Assembly: GCA_034008185.1 (NCBI GenBank)
Contig: CM067082.1
Location: 124,001,988-124,065,987, forward strand
Length of the DNA: 64,000 bases
DNA from: Gorsachius magnificus
Taxonomy: Eukaryota; Chordata; Aves; Pelecaniformes; Ardeidae
Direction: 5' to 3'
Within the stretch, counting starts at the first letter, position 1. Every line of letters starts with the position of its first letter. A program made the position numbers and the translations under genes. Positions 50,569 to 63,979 of the stretch are shown here, one piece after another. Below the pieces are notes generated by a model. The model saw only the letters and a program-made list of their open reading frames with translations, was not told the DNA's origin and searched no databases.

Positions 50569-53500
50569 GTAAGTGTGCGCATACAGCTGTTTGCAACTTA
50601 GTTGCTGACTGGTTTGTAAGTGGTTGGTTTATCATGACACTGTTTACGCCCAAACCACTGTGCAAGTGAGCCAGCTTTCTTTTCGGGGTTGACGAGCCTT
50701 TTAGACATGGGCTTCTCATCTGAGAAAGTCAGCGTGGGTAGATAAATGAAGGCACTCGACTTGGGGTGCTTGGCATATTGTGGTTCTTATGCACTAGCTT
50801 GCTGACTCTGGCTTGCTATATTACCTGGGCAAATGGCTTTTTTTTTTTTTTTATCTCCTCTTATGTTTAGAGGTTTGGCACAAATTCAGCAGCAGGCTTG
50901 CTGTGGAGTTGATTGACTGGCAGATCAGCTGCCCTTGTGCTGTGTCAGGATCAGCTATCAGATGGATAAAGAGGATGCATAGAAACGTAGTAGCTTCAGT
51001 TACCTGATTTTAGCTTGCTACTGCATGATTGCCAGAGCTCTGTAGTCTCACATTATTTATTCCTTTTTCAGAATATGCCTTTTAAGAGTTTCGCTTCCTA
51101 TATGTCTCCTCTTTCACCTGACTATTGGATGTTATCCTACCCTCTGTACTGATAACAGCTGTGCTCTAAATGTTGCCTATTTAGAGCAGCTAGAAGTAAA
51201 CCATGGTTATTTGTGCCACAGTGAGAGGCCAAAATATAGGAAAAAGGTGTCAGTGAGAGGTCTGGAGGCTCGTGACCCCTCACAGTTTAGCAAGTCTGCA
51301 GGAGCTGGCCTGAACAGACAAGTTGGGTTAAATTCTTTCATTATCCCTAGCATGATGAATCCTCAAACCTGATATTTATACTGTGGAGAACTATTACTCT
51401 GCCAGAAATAGGATTTATTCTCATTGATGTCAAAGACAAAACTTTCTTCTATAAGTACTTTCCTTCTCTACATACTAGATTTTAAAAACATATTCTGTCA
51501 AATAAGTGTCCAATGAAAATATTGTAAAGGAGCGCAAAGCCCAAAGTCCCTAAAAGCTGTCTCAAGCCCAGCTTTTTAAATTCAGACATCTGGAGCTGGT
51601 ACAAAAAAATCTCAGTAATTTCTCTACATGGCTCAGGGCAGAAACTTGATTCCCTCCCCTGTTGCTGACTGCCCTCACCAACCAGAAATTGGCAGTTCTG
51701 GAGTGGGGATTCCCTTGAAGATGCATTTATTTGGTCAGTTTGAGTGAGTGTAGCCAAGTGACACTGACACCAGCTTGGCTAGAGCCTGGGACTGAATGTG
51801 ATCTTCTAAGCAGATGACTCATATGGGAGAAAACCTTTGAATATTTTTGCAAATAGGAATTCTTGTCTTCCAGCCTACTCTGGTGCTAAGCAGTTTGGCT
51901 GTCCCTTAAATATCAAGGCACTTTCATCTTGATTTCAGTGGGAATTGGGATTTTCCTCATTATCACTGCAAATCAGGCTACTTTTCACGGTTCGTGACGA
52001 CTTGTACAAAGGCTCTGAATCAAAAAGGCAGAACAGAGAGGCCATATCGATGTGTTTACATGAAGGATGCTGGGTAGGAAAATGGATTGAAGACTTTTTA
52101 GGTTTGAGCTAAAAATGTGTCCTGCATGCTGACCTTGGCCAGAGAGGACCACTATTTTACAGGCTGCTCTGCGGTTTTATTGTACCAGCGCAACTGTCAT
52201 TTCTAGTGGAGGATGATCCCTGTCACACAAATTGAACAATTATTCATTAATGTACATTTCCAGCTTCTTCCTGCTCACATTATTCAAATTTTAGTTGAAG
52301 TCGGATTCCTTTTGGGAATATTGTCACTGAAGAATTATTTTCTGGAGGTTTTACCTGTCAGATTGTGAGGGTGCTTTTAAAGAAATATATATTGAAGGAA
52401 TCGAATTTTAAATAATGGTATACTCTCGAGGGAGTGTGGTATTAAAGGGAAAGAAGGCTTTTTCAGGTTCAAAATTCTCCATGCTTGATGCAAATAATAC
52501 ACTGCTAAAACACAGTCTGAAAGGGAATAGATGTGATGAGGTGATTGTTAAAGTTATCTGACCAGGTTAAATAAATCCATATATTCTTTTTCGTGAAGGA
52601 AGAGGGCAATTCTAAAACTTTTCCTTGCAGTGAGTGTTTGTCTTTTCTCAAATATATAAGCTGTTTTGCATACCATTAGAAACACTCTTTCTTGTAACGT
52701 AATATTTCCATAGTAATTTTTCTGTCTTAGTTTTTCTTATAGTCTGTACTGATGGCATTAATTCGATATGCATATAGGGATAGAGAAATTCTTACCTTAT
52801 GAATTAGATTCCCCGCTTTTCCTGAAATCAGAAGCGACTGCCTGCTTGTGCACCAGAAGGCAACGTTGGACATCTCCTGGTGGTGCCAGGAGCCAGAGGA
52901 GCTCTGCCTTCTCCACAGCTGGTGGGCAGCAGCCTTGCGCTTGCCTGGACTGCTGGGTGCATCAGTGGGTCTCTGTGGAGCACCATGGATCTGCTTTCCC
53001 AGAAGGAATCTGTAGACCTCAGTAGGCAGTAGCAGCTCTCCTGGAAATCCTATTAAATAAACATGGCCTGGTCTTGACTTACTGTACAGATTTTTGATGG
53101 ATTTGGTTTTGTTTCTGGTCAGTATTAGCTGTGTTACCAAATAATATTGTACTAAGTTCTACAATGAAAATAGTGTCCTGAAGCCCGAGACTTGCTTACA
53201 GTTCCTGAATAGATGCTCTCTGTTGCCTTTTGACCTTGGCAAATTCCCTACATTAAAGATAACATTGGTGGGAATCTGCTATAGAAAACAAGATGGACAT
53301 AGCAGATTTTTAGCAGCTCACACTAAACTGAAGGCTAATGTTGTTACGTGTATTCCACAGGACTGAGCCCCTGTAAATGTTGTCAAATGAGATGGGACTG
53401 ATGCAGAGGTCTCTTGAGGTCATTAAACACTGTATGTTAATCACAGCCAATTCTACTTGAATAGAAAAGAAGTGAATATTGCAGTAGCCTGGGAACAAAA

Positions 53501-53599
53501 GATCTGTACTGAAAGCTGTGCCATGGACTTCCTTACAACCTTGAGCAATCACTTAGGCTCCCATCCAATGCCTTCTAAATTGTTTTCCAGTGACTGCAA

Positions 53600-53760
53600 T
53601 GGCTTTGTATCAGGTGTTTAATCTTTGTGTGCTTCTATTTCCTTCTTTGTAAATGGGGGTGTTTATAACAACACCTAATTCCCAGAACCACTGGTAGACT
53701 CTGAACATTTCAGGAATGCATTGGGTACCTTAGACTATTGAAATGTATCCCATAATATTT
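53600..53760 (+). mobile_element. MIR-like SINE remnant
   Basis: CTTCTATTTCCTTCTTTGTA, then AATGGGGGTGTTTATAACAA and CACCTAATTCCC, has the centre of a MIR element (TTTCCTCATCTGTAAAATGG type). An upstream TTGAGCAATCACTTAGGCTC-like segment at about 53542 may be its 5' part, separated by an insertion. Confidence 0.55.
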
Positions 53761-55826
53761 TTTAATTATTTGAAGAGATTTTAACAGAGGATTTTTTTCT
53801 TTATCTCATATTGCTTGTTATTTTCTTTTCAGAAGTGTTACACTCTATATTATGTATCTTTTGTCCTGAAATAATTTACATATTATTAATTTCAGAAAAG
53901 TAACCATTCTTAAAAGTAATTTGTTTTTAATGGAAACAGCCAGGATGGAATATTCATTTAGTTACTGCATTATGGAGTTCCTGGAAAGCTTTTGCTGAAT
54001 GCAAACAGCTCTCAGGTATCCGTGGGTCTTTTATTGGCATTATAGGTGGATTGTAAAGCCAGCGTAGAGACACATGTAGTGGGTCTACATGGGACAGCTG
54101 AGGCCCAGGCCCATGGGTGTAGCTGTATTGCTTCCTCCATCAGTGGGTTGGGAAGCACTGTAGCTGCTTTCATGTGGTGTAGGGTAATAATTGTGCTGGA
54201 CCTGATTTGCCTGCATGCAGATCTAGGGCAAGCACCCCTGCATCTCGCTCTGCTTAACACACTGCCGAGCCTATGGACTGCTGAGCTGTATCAGCATTAG
54301 GCTTGTTTGCCTGAGCTTTGTAGGTCCTGTTTGGTACCAGGCCTACTAGGTCTTAGGTGGCCCCTTTTGAAAAAAATAGGGTGGTATCTGTCCTGATTCT
54401 GTTTCTCAGAATCCATTTTTGTCTTATTTTTTTTCCATTAGCCTGGGTATCATCATACACTCTTTCTCTCTGATTCTGGAGAGATGACTATCATTTTGGG
54501 TATAGTAATGGTTTCAGAAGTATTCGATGCATATGCAGATGAATACTGGGAGTATTTTTAAATAGAAGATGAAGTGATAAAGGCCCAAGACAGAAATAGC
54601 TATGCTATATGCTGTTCTGGGTTTGTAGACTGCATCTGTGGCTGTGTCTACTGAGATGCTATCTTTTGCCTCCAGTTTAGAAGAATCAGGTCCTAGCCTG
54701 GTTCTGAGAGATCAGAAGAGATCAGAGGTGTAGGGAAACATAAGCATCTAAAGAGGTCAATTATTTTAATCTCATTCCAAATTATAAAGAGAAAGACTGA
54801 ATAAATCAGTCTTTGTAAATGAAACTACATTCATTTATTTCTTTTGGGCTGTTTATAACACTTAAAATGTTAAATCACATTTTTCTTTGAATAGGAAAGA
54901 CAGTTGTGAAAATAATTGTGATTTCTAATCTGCATTACCTTTTTGGTCTGAATATGCTCGCCCCAAAATTAATGCATCTGTCACATTGTGCTTTTTTACC
55001 TTAATTTTTTAATCCGGGGAAGAAATTTTTAGACATGGGATGTAAGAACCACGATATACCCTCTGCATATTCCAGACATGTTGTCATCTCTCTCACATCA
55101 AGGCATATGAGCAATTAAATAATTTAGTCAAAGATAGAAGCTTCTACTAATACCTGGGATCTATGTTTATTACAGCAGCTGCAGTTCTGTGTATCTGTTC
55201 AGTTCGCTGGCATGCCACACTTCTTGAATATCATGAAAAGTAAAGATCTCGAGGGCATTTTGTTTCTCTTCTTCCCATAGTAATAACCCTATCATATTGG
55301 TATCTTTCTTCTGATTGTCAATAAACCTTCTGAAAGGCTCGCAGATGTTTTAGTGATGGGAATTAAACTGTTTTAAAGAAAAACACAGTCCTATCCCACG
55401 CTGTCTACAGCAGCTTTCGTGTGGCTTTTCCCACGTGGGCCAGACTTCTGTGACAGTTTGTAGAAGGGTTCTTCCTGCACTGCCCCACTTTTGCAAAGGC
55501 ACATTAAGTCACTCTGTCTTGTGAGTGACTGTCAAGACAACCTAACAGTGTTCTCAGCCGTTGCTTTAGTTTGCTGATTTATGACTCCTTCCATGTATTC
55601 TTTTAATTTTCACTTTTTTTTTTTTAATATGAAACTTCACGTGTCACATAATGATTTTGATGTTGTCTGCTTTTATCTATGTGAGCTTGCATTCCATAGG
55701 TGTTACTCCACACCTCAGCAAAGCTGGGTGGTGAGCAGATGGAAAACTCTTTGCTCTATTGATGGAGTATGTTTTTAGCAGAGCAAAATATGCATTCAAA
55801 TAAGCAACTCTGAGCTAAGAAGGACC

Positions 55827-55871
55827 AGAATTCTTCAGTTCTTCATAATATTTTTATACCTGAAGAATTCT
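55827..55871. repeat. 12-bp perfect inverted repeat before exon 5
   Basis: AGAATTCTTCAG and CTGAAGAATTCT flank a 21-nt AT-rich loop, about 240 bp upstream of exon 5. It could form a stem in the pre-mRNA. Confidence 0.8.
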
Positions 55872-56107
55872 CTCACTGTTTTATGTTAGTCCAATCAAAA
55901 GAGTTCTTGACAGCAAGGGATAAAGGGTGTACTCTGTCGTTACTGACACAATTAATTATTGACATGTTGCAGTCATTGTTTTGATGTGGAATCTCAAAAG
56001 CCCCTTTACATTAGTGCCTGTGGCTACACAGTTCTGTACTTTCCAGGAATCAAAAGATGTTGAAACAGAATGAAAGAAATAATAAAATCTTATTTTTATT
56101 TTTTAAG

Positions 56108-56174
56108 GCCTGATCAAAAAATAGAAGATACGGCAGAAACCAATGCTGAAATTCTTGCTCGTCTCACTTCTGCG
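56108..56174 (+). CDS. RAPGEF5: RAPGEF5 exon 5: short linker exon
   Basis: This 67-nt exon is too short for simple ORF calling and is read from its splice sites: a T-rich tract ending TTTTTTAAG (to 56107) and GCG|GTAAGG (from 56175). It completes a CTG from exon 4, then reads PDQKIEDTAETNAEILARLT followed by SA, and ends in phase 0. It occupies the position of the Epac helix IFEELLHIKAVAHLS that precedes the cyclic-nucleotide-binding fold. The acidic, helix-prone composition fits a linker. Skipping it would shift the frame, so it should be constitutive if the gene is functional. Confidence 0.85.
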
Positions 56175-59100
56175 GTAAGGTCACTGCATCAAAGTTTGTA
56201 CTGATCATGTTTGAAATATTGTCATGTTTTGGATCCCTACAAATTAAAGACTTAGTCTTAGTAAGCAGGTGTTTGTAATGCAAACTACTTTTCTGTCTTT
56301 GAAAGCAGGAAGCTTTACTGAGGTCTTAGTGTGCAATTCCAAAGCTATTAAAATCAGTCCAGGCAAGGACTGCTGCAGCCTGCTCTCTTGTAATCCATGC
56401 TATTCATGGCCCAGGAGAGACCAATTTGGAGGCTCATGGTGATTTTTCTGCCAGGTAGCTTACACTTGGATCCTCTTGGTCAAATGGATATCAGTGTGAA
56501 GACAATGATGGAGTGGGGGGGAAAGGGAGAGAAAGGGCTTCGGCATCCCTGGCATAGATTATCATAACCTTTTGAGGAGACCCACCTGGGAAGCCTGGGT
56601 ATCTGGCTTCCCAACTATGTTTAGCCTCAATAAACTCCATCATAATAAAGAATAGCTTATCCTGTCTGTGCTAGAATTTGGTGCATCTTGTTTATCTTCT
56701 TGTAAGATCATTGTTCTAAGAAGCAGTCAGACAGGACTCCATAAGGTTAAGCTAGATTCACTCATCTAATATAAACTGTACAATGGTACAGAGTTCACCC
56801 TCACCAAGTTTGCAGGTGATGCAAAACTGGGAGGCGTGGTCAATACACCAGATGGGCGTGCTGCCATTTGGAGGGACCTTGACAGGCTGGAGAGATGGGC
56901 CAACAGGAATCTCATGAAGTTCAACAAAGGGCAATGCAATGTCCTGCATCTGGGAGAATGCTCCTCTACAGGTTGGGGGTTGAATGTCTGAAAAGCAGCT
57001 TTGCAGAAAAGGACCTGAGGGTCCTGGTGGACAGCAGGTTGATCATGAGCCAGAAATGTGTCCTTGTGGCAAAGAAAGCCAACTGCCTCCTGGGCTGCAT
57101 TAGCAAGAGTGTTACCCTCAGGCTAAGGGAGGTGATCATTCCCCTCTACTCAGCACTGTTGTGACACATCTGGAGTGTTGGGTCCAGTTCTGAACTCCCA
57201 GTACGAGAGACGTGGACATACTGGAGTGTATGTGAATTACTATAAAGATTATCAGGGAAGCAGAATACCTGACTCACAAGGACAGTCTGGGAGAACTGGG
57301 AGTTGAACTTGGAGAACAGAAGGCTATGGGAGGATCTTATCAATGTGTATAAATACCTGATGGTGATCAAACAGTAGAACAGGTTACCCAGAGAGGCAGT
57401 TGAGTCTTCATCCTTGGAGATGTTCAGAACTCAACTGGACATGGTCCTGAGCAACCTGCTCTAGCCAACCCTGCTTTTGAGCAGGGGTTTGGATCAGATG
57501 ACCTCCAGAGGTGCCTTCCTACCTCAACCATTCTGTGATTGTATGGTTCTGCAAACATCATGCCTTAATCATGGTATCAGCAAAACATTGGAATTACGTT
57601 AGTTCTATTTTGGGTACATGAGAAAGTACAGATATGAAAGCGAACCAAGCAGGGTGGAGTTGTCATGAAAAAGGCATGAGGATAAAAGCTATTTTAAGTA
57701 AAAGAATCAAGTACTATCCTGAAATTGCTGAAAAATGGAAGGGAAGGAGAATTTCTGCTGTATTTTGTAGAGACAAATGTCTTCACAAAAGATATTTTGT
57801 AATGTGTTTGGAAAGCCAGTGGGTCTGTATGCTCAGCCTTACACAAAGATAATTTAAACTGTATGACATAAGAAAACTTTGTATTTTAAAATTGGGTTTT
57901 ATTTTTTATTTCTCTATATTCAGATTCCTTGTTTTTTCTACCTTTTTTTTCCTAACTTAACAGGAGAACTCAGAGCTTCATTATCCTCCATTTTTAGTTC
58001 CATAGGGAGAAAAAATAGAACATAGAATACTTTTTGCAAAGGTATATCTTTTCAAAAACCAACTCTATAAAACACTGCTGGTAACCCTCAAAAGCTTCGC
58101 CTCTCAAAAGTAGAAGAATAATAGTTTTTCATCAGTTAAAAAAAGGGAAGCACTCAACAAAACAAAGTGACTTTCTGAGTTTAAGAACTGTATCTAACTG
58201 TAGCTTGATACACTTGAGTAAAATGCATATCCTTAAACGTGAGTAATTGACAGTGAGGTCAGAGTGCTTCACATCTAGCTTGCAAGGTCAAACCTTTGAA
58301 CCACATCCTACGTGATTCCAGCAGCAGGGCACATGGACAGGTTGTTTGTTTTTTTTTTTCTTAAATGAACCATTTTATTGCTGTAGCTAACTAGCTAAAG
58401 AAAAATTAGGCAGTTGCATCTCCAGGTGGCCTGAGACCCATCTATTGCCATGGTGGTGTCAAAAAGACTGATCTTTTTTCCCACATTTTCTGATTTTCCA
58501 CAAAAGTGCGCAGGCTCTGTATAATGATTTTCTAGTCTGACCCTGGAGAAAAGACATCAAACCAGAGCAGAATCCTCCAAATGTTAACATCTGTATATGA
58601 ACTTCTTCCTCTTATCCCTCCAGAATATGGCTTTTCCTCTATACAGCAGACTGGGATTTAAAGTACTCACTGCGAGTTTATGGAGAACCTTTAGGTGTCC
58701 CAGGGGAATTTGAACCCTCAGCTTGCACCACTCAGCAGAGAGCTGGACTCACCAGAATACAGATTCTCAGGGTTTTTTTGCTGCCAGCTTCAGAATTTAT
58801 ATGGAAAAAAGGGAGTCCTGTGAGCAGGATCTGGAAACCAAAAATGAAGGTATTAGCCATGACTGGAAATGTATTCACACTGTCTTGCTTTTTGGCTCAC
58901 TGAATTCTTAGGTATTTTGTACAGAATCAAACCAGTCTTCCTTGAAGAATTCATAATCTAGAATCCTGTTCACAATACTCTTCAGACCAGTGTTTCAGAA
59001 GTGAAAAAAATACCAAAACCCTTACTTAGCGCTAAAGCAGTCAAAGATTAAAGTTTTTTTGTACATTTCTAGGTTTGGAGGTTCACATCCCATCAGTGTT

Positions 59101-62100
59101 GGTAGTACCACCAACTCTTCTGCTTTTTCTTTTGCTTTTCTTGTAATGGAATAAAACATTCTGTGTCAGATCAGAAGGATGTTTCTGTGTCAGCTTTTCT
59201 TTTTTGGGGGATTAAATTCCCAAATTTTCAATCCTAAACTGATTGTGAAGATCCAGCCCAAGCAACATTGGAGGAATCTGTGTGCCTAAAGTGACTGTTT
59301 TAGCTTCTGAGAGTGCAGGAAAAACTGTAAGTGTGCATGCACATAAGGTCTAATTATATATTTCTGTAACTCTATAAAAATTATTGCTGTTGCAGAGGGT
59401 GGAACTCACCTCACCTAAATATAAGTGGCCATATGGCAGGCATCTACATCTGAGCTAGCTTCCCCAGGTACTCCTTACAGCCAGGGAGAAGAAGCAGGCA
59501 CTTTTAGGATGCTGAATATATTATTTATTTTGAAGGTCTACTTTAGGGAAAAACAGTCATACCTTGGCCTCTGCTGGTAAGGTATGCACTCTGTATGAAG
59601 GGGTTATAGAGTGACTAGCACAGGCATAGGCATCTGTACCAGTTTGGTGAATTCTTGTCTCCACCTCTTTTTTCTTTACTGTAGCCTGACTGTCTTTGTT
59701 GGCCTTTCTCTTATTACTTATTTCCTACTGCTTTTTGTTACCAGGTGGTGTTTCTCTTGTAGAGTTCCACCTTTCACATTCACTGCACAATTTGTGGGGT
59801 TTTGGGGTTTTTTTTTTGACAATTCAGCCAATTTAGAACTGATTAGTTAGGGAAATGCACTTTTGGTTTTAAGCAATGGTTATGGAGATTGTAGAAGGTA
59901 GCTAGAATAGAGCATATATGGAGATTGTAGAAATAGTGATAGCTGCCGTGACTGATGCCAAGTCAGAAAGACAGCAGGAGAAAAAAAAAAACCTGCAGAG
60001 GTTTCTTCATCATCTTAATTTGTACATAATGTATGGAATACACCTCTTTTAAGAGCAGAGTCAGATACAAAAGGTAAGAAACTAACTTGTCAGGGGTCTC
60101 ACTTTTTTGTTATGCTTTATTCTACGATGGAAGAAGCAGAGTCAGTCAAGATAACTGAAGGGAGCCTATAGAATTATATGCTCATATCATATGCTCCATT
60201 ACAGTGAGGCACTGACAACACCATCAAACCTAAATTGTAAAGGCAGCTGATGTGCAAGCAGTGCAAAGTGCCATTTGAAATATGTTTGCACCGGATGATC
60301 TTTTTGGTCATGAATTTTTAAGAAAATGCAATGATTACTCCTGGGTTTAAAGAAGCATTCCAGAGCTGTCATGCGTCCCATGTCATGTCCCAAAGAGCAG
60401 CTTCATATTCAATGCTAAAACCAGAGCACAGTGTGATGGCTATGAGTGTTTCCACTGCAAAGCTATTATCTTACCTTGTGATCGGACAGAAGAGAGTATC
60501 AGGATGTTAATGCAGTGTATCTGGGAAATACAGTTTTCTGGTACTTTAAAGAGTGAGCCAATGCTACTTTTATTTAGAGTCCATCAAACTATCATTACTT
60601 GAGAAGCAAAAATGTGAATGAGACTCCCTTTTTCAAAACCCTGCTGTTTAGAGCTTTCTGTTGCAGGATTTCATTTTCAGATTCTGTAAGGATTGCCACT
60701 TTGTCTCTAGGTCTGAAGTCCTATTTGGCACTTCAACGTCTACAATACTACATCTACAATGTTTCACAAAAGACTTCTACAGGCAGGAAAAAGAGAGGGG
60801 GAAAAATGTTATATGCACTGTCTGCTAGATGCACAACTATGCCTTCTATGATAAAATGACCAGATTAATGGATAAGAGAAGAACAGTAGTTGTCAATTAC
60901 TTTTGAAAGACTCTACCTCTGTCCTTTGAAGATGAGAAAATTCACCGTATAAATATGTCATTTGTAATTAATCAAGCTGAAGTATACGTGGGTACCACTC
61001 TGTATGCACACTCTTGTTCTTTCATATTGCAAAAAAACCCTGATTCAGAGATGTTGTAACATGGCAATAACACACTTAAAATGTTCTCTTTCAGACTTTC
61101 ATAATATTTCTGTAAATACCGTGTGGTAAGCTGGCCTTTACACTGAATCAGTTTTGACATCTGCAAGGCTACTCAAAATGGGATACTATTTAGATAGTGT
61201 TAGCTTTGTAGTGACAAGCTATATGTATAAACCAATTTTTTGTATTTAATATCTCAATTTATTATGGTAGGCATAGCTCTTGTTTGAATGTGTATTTTAC
61301 TGTAAGCCTACATTATTATCTTCAATGTGATGTGCAGCTATCGATTTTGTCAAACAGGCAGTAACTGCAATCCTATTAGGAAGAAGTATGATAATGTGTA
61401 GCATGTGTGCAGTGAGGAATGAGTGTTGTACATGGTGTAATGATGCACAGGAATTGCGTGGCCAGCAGAGATGTCAAGTGCATTTATGCTAAAATAGACA
61501 AAAGCATGTAGATGATGAAATCTAGGGACACCAGAAGGATGCTCAGTGCTACCAATTCTTTGTGATCTGAGTGAGTCCTGTGAGAGGGAGCTCAGAGTGT
61601 CAGGTTGAAACCCTTTGACGAAGGAACATTTGCTTACTATTAAGACTAGAGGAGCATTTTTTTCTCTACTTTAACTGAAGGCTTTTGCTCAGATTAAGTA
61701 ATATGCCACCTGCATTCCTGGCACACAGCAAACTGAGATATTTTGCATAACATAGACAAAATACAGAAAAACAGCCTTTTTATTGCCTGTGATATTAGCA
61801 CTGTCTCTCAAACCTGAATAGTGCTACCTTATAAGCAAAAGTAATACTGCAAATATAACTGCAGGATACCACAATTCCTTTTCTTCTGAGAAGATGGGTT
61901 TTTCTTTACACTCACAGAGAGATTTGCATTTTTCAATTGTTTGACGGGGTTAATTGGTACGTTTACAACTGTTGCAGATCGTAGTTAGTGTCTCCTAAAG
62001 CTAATCTTGAGATAATGTATTTATTATATGCTAAAAGAAAATTATGAGACATCAGTACACTGTTTCTTACGGTCAGTAACCTGTGAGAATAGACCAGGAA

Positions 62101-63930
62101 TGGGGCATTGACATTGATACCTCCTGCTGAGTGTAATGAAGGGAGAAGGTCTGAGCAGTTTAGCCACGAAAAGTCATGGAGGTGTTATTCAGAAACACCT
62201 TGGGCTTTTAGTGAAATCCCACTCTAACTCTGGATAGCGTGTGTGTATTGTTACTAGTGTATATTAATTGCTACAAGCAAGCAAGCGCACAAGTTGTTTT
62301 TCCACAGAAGAGCTGTTCTTTCCCATCTTACTTGCAGTTTATGCTTACAGTAACCATGATTAACAGTTCTCCAGACATGGGAATGAGTGTACAGGAAGGA
62401 AGGAAGGGAAGGTAGAGCTGCCAGCTTGCACAATTGTGCTGGAAACAGGATGACATTTAAGAAAACTGTGGCACTGCTTTCGTATTTTCCTGCTTGGAGT
62501 GGCAGAAAATTCTGTCCCTCTCAGTGGGGCAGCATCAAGGAGTAGAAAAGATCCTTGTACCTTGCAAAGACAGCAAAAAAAGCTCCCTGGTCCTTGGCCA
62601 CAAGGGAAGGAAGGATGCAGGCAGAGGAAGGATGTGGCTTCTGATATGACTGCTCTCTGCCATGTGTAGAGCGTACTGCTGGGTGGCTGCTGAGTTTCGG
62701 ATGAGTGGATGCTGGAGTTGCCATTGTACTGAGATGTCCTGGGTGGTTTTGTCTGTCTTTCTGCTCAGACCAACATAATATTAACTGTTCTTGTTTCACA
62801 TTTCAAACTTTCCTTCAGAGTCATGAGAGTGGGATGTTGACAGTTGTTAGAAACTGTATTACTTCAGGGATCCTTCATGGGCTTTGTGCCTTATCCTGAC
62901 CATACCACATGTCTTGTGAATGCGTTTTAAATTTCACGTGCTCTCAGAAACTGGATGTCAAAACTCCCACTGCCTTGAGCTTTGCATAGATCTGTTAGAC
63001 AAGGTGGCTAGTATGCAGTGCAGGAGACTTTGTATGGAGAGGTAAGACAATCCCTAGAAAAATAGTTGGAATGTCCCATAATTATTTTTTTAATTGTAAA
63101 GACAGGCTATCTTGAGAAAATGAGGCAGTGAGGAAGTATGAAGCATAAGAATAATGCATAATACAGAGTTTTACTGATAGAAAATAGGAGAAGACCTGTG
63201 GAGAGAAGTGGATATAGAGTTGAGCTGGCTAAAGGGACAGTAGCTGGTCGTGTAGAGGTTATAAGGAAAATAGGAGGAATGCAGAGACAAGATGCTGAGG
63301 AAGGGAGCTGGCTAGCATGGCAGGGCTGTTTCATCACAGGCTAGTGAGATAGCCTGTAAATCTGGAAATCAGATAGCACTTACCTCTGCATATTCATTTC
63401 AAGCTAAATTTTGGTTCTGAAATGCTCAGCCGTGCTATTAGGAGAGGTGGTTTCCTCCTGAAAGCTCAAAAAAGTGAATGCCAATTATACATGTGAACCT
63501 CAGCCAAACCTCAGCATGGAGAACTCGCTTATCCTGGAGTCACACAATAAATCCAGCATTACAATGTGCTCAGCAGAGGCAAAACAAACATTTAACAAGG
63601 AAAGGAAGAAGCTTCAAGTGTGTGCTTGTGAAAGAGATATGCTGTGCAAATAAATTACAGGTCGGACTACTGAATTGCCCACCCCCTAAGGAATGTGCAA
63701 TATTTACATGAAATTAAAGTTTAAAAAAAAGTTGTTACAGAATTCTCATCTGAAAAGGAAATAGATCTGCTAGGAAAAGTGACTGTAGTTTCAAAACCAA
63801 GTACCTGCATAATTCTACTTACAGTTGACTGCTTGAAAGGATTGATAGCCGTTACCTTACCAGTGTTGCATTTTGTTTTGCTTGACTGTACTGGTAACTA
63901 TAACCACCCTTTCCTTTCTTGGTGTTTTAG
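56175..63930 (+). other. Intron 5
   Basis: A 7.8-kb intron with one CR1 copy (56780-57551), short A and T runs and a 16-bp direct repeat (59881-59896 and 59917-59932, TATGGAGATTGTAGAA). No other gene is seen. Confidence 0.75.
56780..57551 (+). mobile_element. CR1 LINE, 5'-truncated, plus orientation
   Basis: The copy starts in the reverse-transcriptase palm region (motif FAGDAK from 56809) and runs through LDRLERW-type and VLVDSRLIMSQKCVLVAKKA-type coding sequence (+ frame 56895-57164). It then passes through the 3'-UTR to the characteristic end CCATTCTGTGATTGTATGG. The first catalytic Asp is replaced by Gly, and stops interrupt the frame. It is the only intact CR1 3' end in the window in the gene's sense orientation. 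Confidence 0.9.
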
Positions 63931-63979
63931 GTACAGAGGGAACTGGCTGCTGTCATTGCCTTGAAAGCAAGGAAGTCAG
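63931..63979 (+). CDS. RAPGEF5: RAPGEF5 exon 6: entry to the (degenerate) cNMP-binding region
   Basis: This 49-nt micro-exon has a TTCTTGGTGTTTTAG acceptor and a CAG|GTGAGT donor at 63980. It enters in phase 0 and leaves in phase 1. It encodes VQRELAAVIALKARKS, which lines up with VKRELAAVLLFEPHSK in Epac1 and VKRELAGVLIFESHAK in Epac2, the lead-in to the second cyclic-nucleotide-binding domain. In RAPGEF5 the following domain is generally considered degenerate or absent. Whether the phosphate-binding cassette is present here cannot be judged because the next exon is outside the window. Confidence 0.85.

Larger units (their letters stand above)
50569..56107 (+). other. Intron 4
   Basis: A 5.5-kb intron holding one MIR-like remnant (53600-53760) and a short hairpin (55827-55871), otherwise single-copy sequence. 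Minus-strand frames near 52727-53140 and 51482-51757 show no domain. Confidence 0.75.
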
